In this document: piece after piece, positions 15,865-24,905 of the stretch | Numbering within the stretch: the stretch's first letter is position 1 | Layout of the letters: every line of letters begins with the position of its first letter | Source: SZUA-430 sp965227535 | GTDB taxonomy: Bacteria; Pseudomonadota; Alphaproteobacteria; Micropepsales; Micropepsaceae | Length of the DNA: 64,000 bases | Assembly: GCA_965227535.1 (NCBI GenBank) | Contig: OZ245761.1 | Span: 1,240,001 to 1,304,000, forward strand | Reading direction: 5' to 3' | Notes under the pieces: generated by a model | The model's input: the letters and a program-made list of their open reading frames with translations, nothing else | Told to the model about the DNA's origin: nothing | Databases searched by the model: none | Translations under genes and position numbers: made by a program

Positions 15865-17028
15865 ATGGACTTCGAGATGACCGAAGAGCAACGCCTCATC
15901 ATCGAGCAGGTGAGGCGTTTCGTGCGCGAGGAAATCGCGCCTCTAGAGGACAAGCTCGACCCCGATGCAAGTCAACTCGATCCCGCCGACCAAGATCGCC
16001 TAGTGCGCAAGGTCAAGGACATGGGGCTCTACGGCCTGGGCGTTCCGCCGGAATTCGGCGGCCCCGATATCGATATCGTGACGATGACCGTGATCGCGAT
16101 GGAAACGTCTCAGCACCGCGCCGGCCTCTACTGCCCCTGCTACGGGACGTTCGGCGGCGCGGGCCTTGCCCAACTTTACGAGGCCAACGACGACCAAAAA
16201 AAGCGATATCTCCATCCGACGCTCAAGGGCGAAATGCATGGGTTCTTCGGTCTGACCGAACCGTCCGGCGGTTCCGATCCGGCACGCGCCATTCGCACCC
16301 GGGCGGTCAAGGACGGCGACGACTGGATCATCAACGGCTCCAAGATTTTCATTTCGGGCGCCGACAAGGCGGAATACGGCATCGTGTTCGCGCGCACAGG
16401 TCAGGACAAGGGCCGCGGCGGCATCACCTGCTTCATCGTCGATACGAACACGCCGGGCTTTCACGTCCGACGCGTCGTCCATACGCTCAGATCGGCGTAC
16501 TATGCGACCGAGCTTCAATTCGAAAACATGCGCGTGCCGTCGGCGAATGTCTTGGGCGAGGTGAACAAGGGGTTTGCCATCGCCAACGATCGCTTGAGCC
16601 GCCAACGCATCCCCTATGCCGCAAGCTGCATTGGCGTGGCCATCAAGGCGCAAGCGATGAGCATCGAATACGCCAAGTTGCGCGAAACGTTCGGCGCCAC
16701 GCTCGCCTCGCGCCAAGCCATCCAATGGATGGTGGTCGACAATGAGATCGACATTCGCACCGCCCGCTGGGCGACGCTCGACGCCGCCTGCAAAGCCAAG
16801 CGCGGCGAGCCCTTCCGCACCGAGGCGGCGATGGCAAAACTCCTGGCCACCGAAGGCGCCAGCCGCGTGGTCGATCGCGCCATGCAGATCCACGGCGGCT
16901 ACGGCATGACCAAGGACTTTCCGTTCGAGCGCTGGTATCGCGAGATGCGCATTCGCCGGATCGGCGAGGGGCCGAGCGAAGTGCAGCGGGTCGTGATGGC
17001 CCGCGACCTGTTCGGCATGTCGCTGTGA
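15865..17028 (+). CDS. Acyl-CoA dehydrogenase
   Basis: A 387-residue FAD-dependent acyl-CoA dehydrogenase of normal length. The N-terminal helical domain starts MDFEMTEEQRLIIEQVRRFV, the substrate/FAD loop is FFGLTEPSGGSDPA, and the C-terminal region has QIHGGYGMTKDFPFE and IGEGPSEVQR. Here the catalytic Glu after IG is retained, unlike in the three dehydrogenases at 20.9-24.4 kb. An AAGGAAC ribosome-binding site lies nine bases upstream. The last four bases overlap the CoA-transferase start. It would make the 2,3-enoyl-CoA for the hydratase at 14721. Confidence 0.9.
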   Translation: MDFEMTEEQRLIIEQVRRFVREEIAPLEDKLDPDASQLDPADQDRLVRKVKDMGLYGLGVPPEFGGPDIDIVTMTVIAMETSQHRAGLYCPCYGTFGGAGLAQLYEANDDQKKRYLHPTLKGEMHGFFGLTEPSGGSDPARAIRTRAVKDGDDWIINGSKIFISGADKAEYGIVFARTGQDKGRGGITCFIVDTNTPGFHVRRVVHTLRSAYYATELQFENMRVPSANVLGEVNKGFAIANDRLSRQRIPYAASCIGVAIKAQAMSIEYAKLRETFGATLASRQAIQWMVVDNEIDIRTARWATLDAACKAKRGEPFRTEAAMAKLLATEGASRVVDRAMQIHGGYGMTKDFPFERWYREMRIRRIGEGPSEVQRVVMARDLFGMSL

Positions 17029-18260
17029 CCCCGGGCGGGCGCGAGATGACGGCGAACGCGCAGACCCTGCCCTCCCCGTTGCAAGGCATCAAAGTGCTCG
17101 ATCTGGGCCAGGTCTATCAGGGGCCTTATGCGGCTTGGCTGATGGCCAAAGCCGGCGCGGATGTGATCAAGGTCGAGCCGCCCCACGGCGAGCCGGTGCG
17201 TCTGCGCGAGGCGCTGGGCGGCAAGGCATCGCTTCCGATGGCCATGCTCAATTCCAACAAGCGCGCCATCACGCTCAATCTCAAAAGCGCGCGCGGCATC
17301 GAACTTCTCAAGGCGATGGCCGCCCGCAGCGACGTGTTGCTGGAGAACTACGCGCCGGGCGTCATGGACCGGCACGGTGTCGGGCCCGAAGAGTTGCGCG
17401 CCCTCAACCCGCGCCTCATCTACGCTTCCGCGACCGGTTATGGTTTGAGCGGGCCGGAGAAGGACAATCTGGCGATGGACCTGACGGTACAGGCCGCATC
17501 GGGGATCATGAGCATCACCGGCCATCCCGGCGGCCTGCCGGTGAAGGCCGGACCCGCCGTTGCCGATTTCATCTCGGGCACACATCTTTACGGCGCGATC
17601 GTCACCGCGCTGTTCGAGCGCGAACGGACCGGGTTGGGCCGGGTCGTCGAGGTTGCGATGATGGAAACGATCTACCCGACGCTGGCGTCCAATCTCGGCA
17701 TGATTCAAGCGAATTCCGACACGCCGCCGCCGCGCACCGGCAACAGGCACGGCGGTTTGGCGATTTCGCCCTACAACGTCTATCCGTGCCGTGATGGACA
17801 TGTGGCGATCATCTGCCTTGTCGAGGCGCACTGGACCAACCTGCTCGCGGCGATGGGGCGCGAAGACCTGAAGAACGACCCACGCTTCGCCGACAACACG
17901 GCCCGCGTCCGGCACATGGACGAAACCGACGCCGTCGTCGGGGAATGGTCGAGGGGCTTTTCGCGCGTGGAAATTTTCGAGCGTTCGAGCAAACACCGCG
18001 TACCCACCGCCCCGGTCAGGGACCTCGTCGAGGTGATGAACAACGAACACATGCACGAGCGCGGCATGTTGCAATGGATCGACCATTGCAGCCTCGGGCG
18101 CGTCGTCGTGCCGAATAGCCCCATGCGCTACCATGGAACACCACAAATGCCGAGCGCGCCCAATCCCAAGCTCGGCGAGCACATTCGGGAGATCTACGGC
18201 GGGTTGTTGGGCCTGAGCGACGGCGAGATCGAGGCGCTGAAATCGGGCGGCGTGATCTGA
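17025..18260 (+). CDS. Family III CoA-transferase (CaiB/BaiF type)
   Basis: A 411-residue protein that moves CoA between carboxylic acids through an enzyme-bound aspartyl-CoA. N-terminal landmarks are GIKVLDLGQVYQGPYAAWLM and ADVIKVEPPHGEP. The likely catalytic Asp is D152 in LAMDLTVQAASG. I start at the GTG at 17025 because it overlaps the dehydrogenase stop (GTGA); an ATG at 17046 is the alternative. It would activate the island's acid substrate at the expense of another acyl-CoA, complementing the two ATP-dependent synthetases. Confidence 0.88.
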   Translation: MTPGGREMTANAQTLPSPLQGIKVLDLGQVYQGPYAAWLMAKAGADVIKVEPPHGEPVRLREALGGKASLPMAMLNSNKRAITLNLKSARGIELLKAMAARSDVLLENYAPGVMDRHGVGPEELRALNPRLIYASATGYGLSGPEKDNLAMDLTVQAASGIMSITGHPGGLPVKAGPAVADFISGTHLYGAIVTALFERERTGLGRVVEVAMMETIYPTLASNLGMIQANSDTPPPRTGNRHGGLAISPYNVYPCRDGHVAIICLVEAHWTNLLAAMGREDLKNDPRFADNTARVRHMDETDAVVGEWSRGFSRVEIFERSSKHRVPTAPVRDLVEVMNNEHMHERGMLQWIDHCSLGRVVVPNSPMRYHGTPQMPSAPNPKLGEHIREIYGGLLGLSDGEIEALKSGGVI

Positions 18261-18303
18261 TCCCGGCCGGGTGCCGCCGCGACGACTTTCCGCGCCCGAA
18301 ATA

Positions 18304-18314
18304 ATCCATTATAA
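18304..18314 (+). promoter_or_regulatory. ATCCATTATAA operator-like motif upstream of acyl-CoA synthetase
   Basis: The sequence ATCCATTATAA lies 63 bases before the synthetase start. The same core appears near 22121, 42211 and, in variant palindromic form, near 43215 and 49037, always just upstream of a lipid gene or beside the GntR gene. It is a candidate binding site of the FadR/GntR-type protein at 41294-42100. Confidence 0.5.
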
Positions 18315-18376
18315 GCGTTAGGTTGGGCCGTCGAGGCGCGCGCCGTTTGCGTACCTCACGAAAGGATGCTTCGGAC

Positions 18377-19942
18377 ATGCAGAATATTTCCTTCGAGGAA
18401 GCGGCCGCGAAGGGCATGGTGCTCGCCTGGCACGCGGCGCGGGCGCCCGATCGCATGGCCCTGTGGTCCGAGAAGGGCGAGCGCCGCTTTTCCGATCTCA
18501 ACGCCCAGACCAATCGTCTCGTCCGCGCCCTGCGCGGCGCGGGCTTGCGCGCCGGCGACGGCGTGGCGTTGCTGTGTTCGAACCGGCCGGAATTCGTCGA
18601 AACGGTTTCGGCCTGTCAGCGCGCTGGCTTTCGTTTGACCCCAGTCAACTGGCACCTCACGCCGCCGGAAGTCGCCTACATCGTCGATAATTGCGAGGCG
18701 GCGGCGTTCATCGCCGAGGACCGGTTCACGGCGTCCGCGCTTGCCGGCGCGTCCGCGGCAAGCAAGCTCCGCATCAAACTCGCCGTGGGTGGGGCGATCG
18801 AGGGATTTGTGTCTTATGACGCCCTCCTCGCCCGCGAAGCGGGACGGGATATCGAAGACCCCGTCCTTGGCAGCCAGATGCTCTACACCTCCGGCACCAC
18901 GGGCCATCCCAAGGGCGTGTTCCGGGGCACCGCGCCGGTGGCTTCTTCGCTGTTCGCCAAGATGATGGAAACGGCGAGGTTCGACGGTGCTGCGGACGTG
19001 GCCGTGGTGACCGGACCGCTCTATCACGCGGCGCCTCTGTCGCTCAATCTCTCGCTTCCGCTCGCCAACGGCGTCGGCGTGGTCTTGATGGACAAGTGGG
19101 ATGCCGAGGAAACGCTTCGCCTGGTCGACAAACACCGCGTCACGCACACCCATGTCGTGCCCACGATGCTCCACCGCATTCTGCAACTTCCGAAAGACGC
19201 GAGGGCAAAATACGATCTGTCGTCGTTGAGATGGATACTGCACGGGGCGGCGCCCTGCCCCGTCCACGTCAAACAGGAAACGATTGCCTGGTTGGGGCCC
19301 GTGGTCTTCGAGTATTACGGCGCGACCGAGGGCGGCGGCGTCTTCATCGAGCCACGCGCATGGCTGGACAAGCCCGGCAGCGTCGGCAAGCCCACCGCCG
19401 GCGTTGTCATGCAAATCCAGGACGAGAACGGGAAAGAACTGCCCGCCTGCGAAATTGGCACCGTCTACTTCAAGGCGCCGGACGTCGGGCGCTTCTCCTA
19501 CTTCAAGGCGCCGGAGAAGACAGCCGGGGCCTATCGCGGCGATTTCTACACGATGGGCGACTTGGGCTATGTGGACCCGGAGGGTTTCCTGTTTTTGACC
19601 GGCCGCAGCGCCGAAGTGATCATCTCGGGCGGCGTCAACATCTACCCGGCCGAGATCGATCAGGAGATTCTAAAACACCCGGCGGTCAAGGATGTGGCGA
19701 CGGTCGGCGTCCCGAGCAAGGACTGGGGTGAGGAAGTCAAAGCCGTCGTTCAACTCAACGACGGCCACAGGCCGGACGACGCTCTGGCGAAGGAGATTCT
19801 GGATTTCGCCGCCGCGCGTTTGGCCGCCTACAAGCGCCCGCGCTCGATCGACTTCGCCGACGACTTGCCGCGCCTAACCACCGGCAAGATCGTCCGGCGA
19901 ACGGTGCGCGATAAATATTGGGAAGGCACAAAGAAAATCTAA
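18377..19942 (+). CDS. Acyl-CoA synthetase (AMP-binding)
   Basis: A 521-residue ATP-dependent acid:CoA ligase of the ANL superfamily, starting at the ATG at 18377 (MQNISFEEAAAKG) behind AAAGGA. The P-loop motif YTSGTTGHPKG is at 170-180, the A5 motif appears as YYGATEGGG, the adenylate-binding aspartate is in YTMGDLGYVD, and the C-terminal catalytic lysine is in LTTGKIVRR. The operator-like motif ATCCATTATAA lies upstream. A short-chain dehydrogenase follows after 20 bases. The acid substrate is not evident; within the island, a cyclic or branched carboxylic acid is likely. Confidence 0.9.
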   Translation: MQNISFEEAAAKGMVLAWHAARAPDRMALWSEKGERRFSDLNAQTNRLVRALRGAGLRAGDGVALLCSNRPEFVETVSACQRAGFRLTPVNWHLTPPEVAYIVDNCEAAAFIAEDRFTASALAGASAASKLRIKLAVGGAIEGFVSYDALLAREAGRDIEDPVLGSQMLYTSGTTGHPKGVFRGTAPVASSLFAKMMETARFDGAADVAVVTGPLYHAAPLSLNLSLPLANGVGVVLMDKWDAEETLRLVDKHRVTHTHVVPTMLHRILQLPKDARAKYDLSSLRWILHGAAPCPVHVKQETIAWLGPVVFEYYGATEGGGVFIEPRAWLDKPGSVGKPTAGVVMQIQDENGKELPACEIGTVYFKAPDVGRFSYFKAPEKTAGAYRGDFYTMGDLGYVDPEGFLFLTGRSAEVIISGGVNIYPAEIDQEILKHPAVKDVATVGVPSKDWGEEVKAVVQLNDGHRPDDALAKEILDFAAARLAAYKRPRSIDFADDLPRLTTGKIVRRTVRDKYWEGTKKI

Positions 19943-19962
19943 GCGGTATCGAGGAGGAAGTC

Positions 19963-20862
19963 ATGGCTGATTTGTGCGCGGGCCGCGTCGTGATTGTCAC
20001 GGGCGGCGCTAGAGGGATCGGGCGGGAACATTGTTTGGAATTCGCGCGTCAGGGCGCCAAGGTCGTGGTCAATGATCTGGGCGGTGCGCGCGACGGCGAA
20101 GGCCGGTCGACCAAACCGGCCGAAGAGGTTGTGGCCGAAATCAAAGCCATGGGCGGCCAGGCCGTCGCCAACGGCGACGACGTGTCCGACTGGGACGGCG
20201 CCAAACGCATGATCGACCAAGCGGTCTCGGCGTTCGGTCGCTTTGACGTCCTGATCAACAACGCCGGCATCCTGCGCGACCGCATGATGACAAATATGTC
20301 GATCGAGGAATGGGATGCCGTCATCAAGGTTCACCTTCGCGGCACATTCTGTCCGTCGCGGCATGCCGCGGAATATTGGCGAGCGCAGGTGAAGGACGGC
20401 AAGACCGTCGATGCCCGCATCATCAACACGACGTCCATTTCGGGCTTGCTCGGCAACCAGGGACAATGCAACTACGGCGCGGCCAAGGCGGGCATCGCCG
20501 CCTTCACGATCACCTCGGCGATGGAGCTTGCGCGCTATGGCATCACGGTGAACGCGATCTCGCCCGGCGCGCTCACGCGGATGACCGAGGATTTGGGCTA
20601 TGGCATCGACGTGCCCGCCGACCAATGGAACCCGCGCGATCCGGCGAACATCGCGCCGGTTGTCGTGTGGCTTGGAAGCAGCGAAGCGAAAGACGTGACC
20701 GGTCAAATCTTCGAGTCGACGGGCGGACGGCTGACGGTCTTCGAACGCTGGCACCGCGGGCCGGGCATCGATCCCAAGCGCCGCTTCGATCCGAACGAGC
20801 TCGGCACCGTCGTAAGGGGTCTCCTGGCCAAGGCGCGTCAGCCCGATCAACTACGCGGTTAG
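19963..20862 (+). CDS. Short-chain dehydrogenase, MFE-2 (17beta-HSD4) dehydrogenase-domain type
   Basis: A 299-residue NAD(P)-binding protein starting at the ATG at 19963 behind a strong GAGGAGG. It has TGGARGIG for the cofactor, NNAGILRDRMMTNMSIEEWD, and the catalytic Ser and YxxxK (NTTSISGLLGNQGQCNYGAAK). The pattern DLGGARDGEGRST followed by PAEEVV matches the dehydrogenase domain of peroxisomal multifunctional enzyme 2, which oxidises (R)-3-hydroxyacyl-CoA. The matching hydratase-2 domain is a separate gene at 29216. It converges with the acyl-CoA dehydrogenase at 20877, with 14 bases between the stops. Confidence 0.85.
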   Translation: MADLCAGRVVIVTGGARGIGREHCLEFARQGAKVVVNDLGGARDGEGRSTKPAEEVVAEIKAMGGQAVANGDDVSDWDGAKRMIDQAVSAFGRFDVLINNAGILRDRMMTNMSIEEWDAVIKVHLRGTFCPSRHAAEYWRAQVKDGKTVDARIINTTSISGLLGNQGQCNYGAAKAGIAAFTITSAMELARYGITVNAISPGALTRMTEDLGYGIDVPADQWNPRDPANIAPVVVWLGSSEAKDVTGQIFESTGGRLTVFERWHRGPGIDPKRRFDPNELGTVVRGLLAKARQPDQLRG

Positions 20863-20876
20863 GTGCCGCCTGCCGC

Positions 20877-22076
20877 CTAAAGGCCGAGAACCGCCTTCGC
20901 AATGACGTTGCGCTGGATTTCGTTCGAGCCACCATAGATCGACGCCGCGCGTCCGAAATTGTACGAGCTAGTCACCGCCACGGCATAGTCGGGACCGACC
21001 GGCTCTTCGTTCGACAACCGCAGCAACTGCTCGCGTTGGAACGGCAGTGCATAGAAGGCGACCACTTCGACCGCGAGTTCGGCAAGCGATTGTTGGATTT
21101 CGCTTCCCACGATCTTGAGGATCGACGAAGACGGACCGGGCGCGCGCCCGGCGGCCGCGTCGGCGAGTATGCGCAGATTGGTGTATTCGAGGCCGGCAAG
21201 CTTGATCTCGATCTCGGCGAGTTTGCGCCGGAAATCGTGATCGAGGGCCAAGGCATTGCCGTCGCCCCGCCGTTCCTTTTGCGCGATCGCCCTGATGCCG
21301 GCGATTTTCTTCTTGGACTCAGGCACTCCGGCGATGCCCGTGCGTTCGTTGACGAGCAGAAACTTGGCGTAAGTCCAGCCTTGGTTTTCCTCGCCGATGA
21401 GATTTCCGGCCGGCACCTTGACGTCGGTGAAGAACACTTCGTTCAAATGATGCAGTCCGTCTATCGAAATGATCGGACGCACCTGGATGCCGGGCGTCTT
21501 CATGTCGATCAGCAGGAAGGAAATGCCCTCCTGCGGCTTTGCCGTGTCGCTCGTGCGCACCAGGCAAAAGATCCAATCGGCTTCGTGGGCATAAGAGGTC
21601 CAAATTTTTTGGCCGTTGACGACATAGTGATCGCCTTGGCGCACGGCCGTCGTTTTCAAATTGGCGAGGTCCGATCCCGCGCCGGGCTCGGAATAGCCCT
21701 GACACCACCACGTGTCGCCCGACAAGATGCCGGACAGGTGCTGCTTCTTCTGCGCCTCGTTGCCGAAGGTATAGATAACGGGGCCCACCATCGACAGCCC
21801 GAACGGCGATAGCCGGGGCGCGTTCGCCAGCGCCATTTCTTCGTTGAAAACGAATTTCTGCGTCGCCGTCCATCCGGTGCCGCCATATTCCACCGGCCAA
21901 TTGACGGCGATCCAGCCCCGTTCGTACAGCGACTTGTGCCACTGCCTCAGCACGCTGCGTTCGGCCGCCGCGCCAACCGTGACCATTTCCGCAAGCGACT
22001 TCGGCAATTTTTCCCTGATGAATTGACGAACCTCGCGGCGAAAGGCCTCGTCGTCCTTTGTCAACGCGATATCCAT
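20877..22076 (-). CDS. Acyl-CoA dehydrogenase (FadE/CaiA type)
   Basis: A 399-residue flavoprotein with the usual order: N-terminal MDIALTKDDEAFRREVRQFI, the active-site loop WWCQGYSEPGAGSDLANL, the middle strand region VNGQKIWTSYAHEADWIFCL, and the C-terminal YGGSNEIQRNVIAKAVLGL. The residue that is Glu in medium-chain dehydrogenases (YEG) is Gly here, so the base must lie elsewhere, as in isovaleryl-type or steroid ChsE-type enzymes. It is the third of three consecutive minus-strand dehydrogenases, 78 bases after its neighbour. An ATCCATTAT motif lies 45-54 bases before the start. Confidence 0.88.
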   Translation of the reverse strand: MDIALTKDDEAFRREVRQFIREKLPKSLAEMVTVGAAAERSVLRQWHKSLYERGWIAVNWPVEYGGTGWTATQKFVFNEEMALANAPRLSPFGLSMVGPVIYTFGNEAQKKQHLSGILSGDTWWCQGYSEPGAGSDLANLKTTAVRQGDHYVVNGQKIWTSYAHEADWIFCLVRTSDTAKPQEGISFLLIDMKTPGIQVRPIISIDGLHHLNEVFFTDVKVPAGNLIGEENQGWTYAKFLLVNERTGIAGVPESKKKIAGIRAIAQKERRGDGNALALDHDFRRKLAEIEIKLAGLEYTNLRILADAAAGRAPGPSSSILKIVGSEIQQSLAELAVEVVAFYALPFQREQLLRLSNEEPVGPDYAVAVTSSYNFGRAASIYGGSNEIQRNVIAKAVLGL

Positions 22077-22120
22077 CTTGACGCCCCTTCGCTGTCACGG
22101 CCGCTGTGATTTTCTTTCGT

Positions 22121-22130
22121 CATAATGGAT
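22121..22130 (-). promoter_or_regulatory. ATCCATTATG operator-like motif upstream of acyl-CoA dehydrogenase
   Basis: On the minus strand the sequence reads ATCCATTATGACG and lies 45-54 bases upstream of the dehydrogenase start at 22076, in the only sizeable gap of the three-dehydrogenase run. The core is identical to the motifs at 18304 and 42211. Confidence 0.45.
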
Positions 22131-22154
22131 TTGTCCGCCCGGGCAATTGACCGC

Positions 22155-23240
22155 TTAGGCAGCCCAGCCTTGCAGCCGCGCGGCCTCCAAGCGCACTTGC
22201 TCCGGTCCTCCAAGTAATTGCCGGTCGAGGCCGATGCGCTTGAACCAATAATGCAGGCCCAGCAGGTCGGTGAAGCCCATGCCGCCGTGGACTTCGGTCG
22301 AGGTGCGCGCGACGAAGCGCCCAACTTCGGACAAATGGCTCTTGGCGTGACATGCCATCAGGCGCGCGTCACCCGGCACCTCGTCCAGCGCGTGCGCGGC
22401 ATACCAGACCAACGACCGGCACGGTTCAAGCTGCGCGGCCATTTCCGCGCACATATGCTTGACCGCCTGGAACGACCCGATGACCCGCCCGAACTGCGTG
22501 CGCTCGCCCGCATAGGCCACGGCTTTCTCGATCATCATCTGACCGGCCCCGAGCGTATCGGCGGCCAGCATGACGCGCCCGGCGTCGATCATCCGCGCGA
22601 CCACGCCGGCATTCGCGCCGGGCAGGCGTTCGGCGGCCACGCCTTCGAAGACCAGTTCGCCGGTGGACCGCGTCTTGTCGATCGTGAGCAGCGCCCGCTT
22701 CGATAGACCGGGTGCATCCGATTTAACAAGGTGCAGACCGTCGTCGCGATCGGCGACGACGAACAGACCGGCGTCGGCTTGGTCGATCACGAACAAGGCC
22801 TTGCCGTTCAGCTTGCCGCCATTCGCGTTGACGCCGGCATCCTCGCGCACGGTGATTTTTTCCGAAACGCCAACGCCGGCGCGCACCCTGCCCGCGGCGA
22901 TCTTGGGTAACCAAAGCTCCTTTTGCGCCTGACTTCCGGCATGAACGAGAGCGAGCGGCGCCATGACGCTCGCGCCCGCGAAGGGCGCTGGCGTCACGTA
23001 CCGCCCCATCATCTCGTAGACGACGGCCGCGTCAAGAATTCCCAATCCCATACCGCCGAAGGCCTCGGGCACGAGCAGTCCCGGCACGCCGAGCTCGCAT
23101 AGCCCGTCCCACAAATCGCCGGGCGCCCATTCGTTGCCGTCGGCGGCCCGCCGGACCCGGTCCAACGGCGATTTCTTTTCCAGGAACCGCCGCACACCGT
23201 CCTGCAACAGCCGCTGATCTTGCGATAAGCCGAATTCCAT
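22155..23240 (-). CDS. Acyl-CoA dehydrogenase (short, divergent; FadE27/28-like)
   Basis: A 361-residue protein starting at the ATG at 23240 (MEFGLSQDQRLLQDGVRRFL), eight bases after the preceding gene's stop. The same frame is open far upstream but that part is the shadow of the neighbouring gene. It is shorter and more divergent than its neighbours: the flavin-contacting loop is degenerate (VGVSEKITVREDAG), and the C-terminus has GMGFTDLLGLHYWFKR, with no YEG-type catalytic Glu. Such small partners form alpha2-beta2 dehydrogenases with a longer subunit in steroid degradation. I infer that it pairs with the product of 23249 or 20877. Confidence 0.82.
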   Translation of the reverse strand: MEFGLSQDQRLLQDGVRRFLEKKSPLDRVRRAADGNEWAPGDLWDGLCELGVPGLLVPEAFGGMGLGILDAAVVYEMMGRYVTPAPFAGASVMAPLALVHAGSQAQKELWLPKIAAGRVRAGVGVSEKITVREDAGVNANGGKLNGKALFVIDQADAGLFVVADRDDGLHLVKSDAPGLSKRALLTIDKTRSTGELVFEGVAAERLPGANAGVVARMIDAGRVMLAADTLGAGQMMIEKAVAYAGERTQFGRVIGSFQAVKHMCAEMAAQLEPCRSLVWYAAHALDEVPGDARLMACHAKSHLSEVGRFVARTSTEVHGGMGFTDLLGLHYWFKRIGLDRQLLGGPEQVRLEAARLQGWAA

Positions 23241-23248
23241 CTGCGCCT

Positions 23249-24442
23249 CTATTTTTCCATCCGAGGTTCGCGCGGCATGCCAAGCCCGCGTTCGGAAATG
23301 ATGTTCTTTTGAATCTGCGCCGTTCCGCCGCCGATGATGAGGCCGAGTTGGAACATATAGCCCGATTGCCAGGAGCCGTGGCTGCGCAGATAGGCACTTT
23401 CGTCGTACAGAACGCCGATCTCGCCCATGACATCGATGGCGAGCGCCGACACCGCGTGAGAAATTTCGCACGATTGGAGCTTGACGACCAGGCGCGCCAT
23501 CCCCGCGTCTTCGCGCTTGTTTGCAGCGGTCAGCAGCCGCAAGCCGTTGAATTTCATCGCCGCGATCTCGGCTTGCAGCCTGATCAGACGATCCCGGAAC
23601 ACGGGATGATCCATCGCCTTTTGCCCGTCGGCCGTCTCCGAGCGCATCAGATCGACCAGCGCCTGGAAGCGCGTCTCCATCGCCGCCGGGTCGCCCAACA
23701 TACCGCGCTCGTGTTTCAGCGTCGCGTTGGCGACGAACCATCCTTGCCCGCGCTCGCCCACGATCTGATCGACCGGAACGCGCACGTCGGTGAAGAACAC
23801 TTCGTTAAATTCGGCGTGGCCGGTCATGGTCTTCAACGGACGAACGTCGATGCCCGGCGTCTTCATCGAGAAAATCAGATAGCTGATCCCCTCGTGCTTG
23901 CGACTTTCGGATTCCGTACGCACCAGGCAGAAGATCATGTCCGCCTGATGGGCCGTGCTGGTCCAGATCTTTTGACCGTTCACGACAAAGTCGTAGCCAT
24001 CGACCACCGCCTTGGTCTTCAGACTGGCAAGGTCGGAACCGGAACCCGGCTCCGAATAGCCTTGGCACCACACAACGTCGCCGCGCAGGGTGGGCGAAAT
24101 CCATTTCCGCTTCTGCTCTTCGGTGCCGAGTTCCAACAGCGTCGGCACCAGCATCGAGATTCCCTGGTTCTGAAGACCGGCCGGCGCCCGCGCCGCCGAA
24201 AACTCCTCGGCGATGATTCGCGACTTGAGAATGTCCGGTTCCGCGCCGTAGCCGCCATATTCCTCAGGGATCGTGCGCGCCGCGTAGCCGTTTTCAATCA
24301 GCAGCTGCTGCCAAGCGCAGGCCTCAGCCGACGGTCGTCCGGCCGCGCCCGAGCCCTTGGGCGCCTTGTCCTTGTGCTTCGCCAGGAAGCTTCGCACTTC
24401 CTTTTGAAACGCTTCGTATTCGGGACCGTATGCTAGGTCCAT
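23249..24442 (-). CDS. Acyl-CoA dehydrogenase (FadE26-like)
   Basis: A 397-residue dehydrogenase: DLAYGPEYEAFQKEVRSFL at the N-terminus, VVWCQGYSEPGSGSDLASL in the active-site loop, VNGQKIWTSTAHQADMIFCL, and a C-terminus IIGGGTAQIQKNIISERGLG. Again Gly stands where the usual catalytic Glu would be. It heads the run of three dehydrogenases and follows the DUF35/thiolase-like pair with a 37-base gap, so genes from 26072 down to 20877 may be one transcript. The order long subunit, short subunit, adjacent thiolase-like and DUF35 resembles steroid side-chain clusters, although no steroid-ring genes are seen. Confidence 0.88.
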   Translation of the reverse strand: MDLAYGPEYEAFQKEVRSFLAKHKDKAPKGSGAAGRPSAEACAWQQLLIENGYAARTIPEEYGGYGAEPDILKSRIIAEEFSAARAPAGLQNQGISMLVPTLLELGTEEQKRKWISPTLRGDVVWCQGYSEPGSGSDLASLKTKAVVDGYDFVVNGQKIWTSTAHQADMIFCLVRTESESRKHEGISYLIFSMKTPGIDVRPLKTMTGHAEFNEVFFTDVRVPVDQIVGERGQGWFVANATLKHERGMLGDPAAMETRFQALVDLMRSETADGQKAMDHPVFRDRLIRLQAEIAAMKFNGLRLLTAANKREDAGMARLVVKLQSCEISHAVSALAIDVMGEIGVLYDESAYLRSHGSWQSGYMFQLGLIIGGGTAQIQKNIISERGLGMPREPRMEK

Positions 24443-24479
24443 GCGATCTTTCCTTCGGGTCGCGCCGCCGTCATCGATG

Positions 24480-24902
24480 TCACGCTTTCGCGGGACGAAA
24501 GCACGGCAACTTGAATCCGTCTTCGATCTCCTTGAAGACCAAGGTCACGGGCATGTCCAACTTTACCGCGTCGGGCTGGCAGTCGAGCAGCCGCGTGGCC
24601 ATGCGCACGCCCTCCTCGAGTTCCACGAGGGCCGCAATGTAAGGAATGTCGCGCGCAAACGCCGGATGAAACGGTTGATAGGTCACCGTCCAGGAGAATA
24701 TTCGCCCCCGGCCACTCGACGGCGCCCAGGCGTAGTCCGCCGAGCCGCAATGGGCGCACATATATCGGGGCAGAAAGCGCCAGCTCGCGCAGTCGCCGCA
24801 GCGTTGGAAGCGCAGCACGCCATCCTGGCATTGAGCCCAAAATTCCGCATTGACCGGATCGACGGTCACGGGCTTGGGATATTTGGTTTCGGCGATATCC
24901 AT
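24480..24902 (-). CDS. DUF35 Zn-ribbon/OB-fold protein (second copy)
   Basis: A 140-residue protein with zinc-ribbon cysteines in CGDC and CAHCG, then an OB fold (GRIFSWTVTYQ, PYIAALVELEEGVRM, MPVTLVFKEIEDG). It starts three bases after the stop of the thiolase-like gene and, like the copy at 13040, should form its acyl-CoA-binding partner. The two DUF35 copies are clearly different in sequence, so they are not a recent duplication. Confidence 0.86.
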   Translation of the reverse strand: MDIAETKYPKPVTVDPVNAEFWAQCQDGVLRFQRCGDCASWRFLPRYMCAHCGSADYAWAPSSGRGRIFSWTVTYQPFHPAFARDIPYIAALVELEEGVRMATRLLDCQPDAVKLDMPVTLVFKEIEDGFKLPCFRPAKA

Positions 24903-24905
24903 GTT

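Noticed and set aside
20310..21812. 500-codon plus-strand open frame
   Set aside because: Covers the end of the SDR and the antisense of an acyl-CoA dehydrogenase; composition is Arg/His/Asp-rich and no motif is present.
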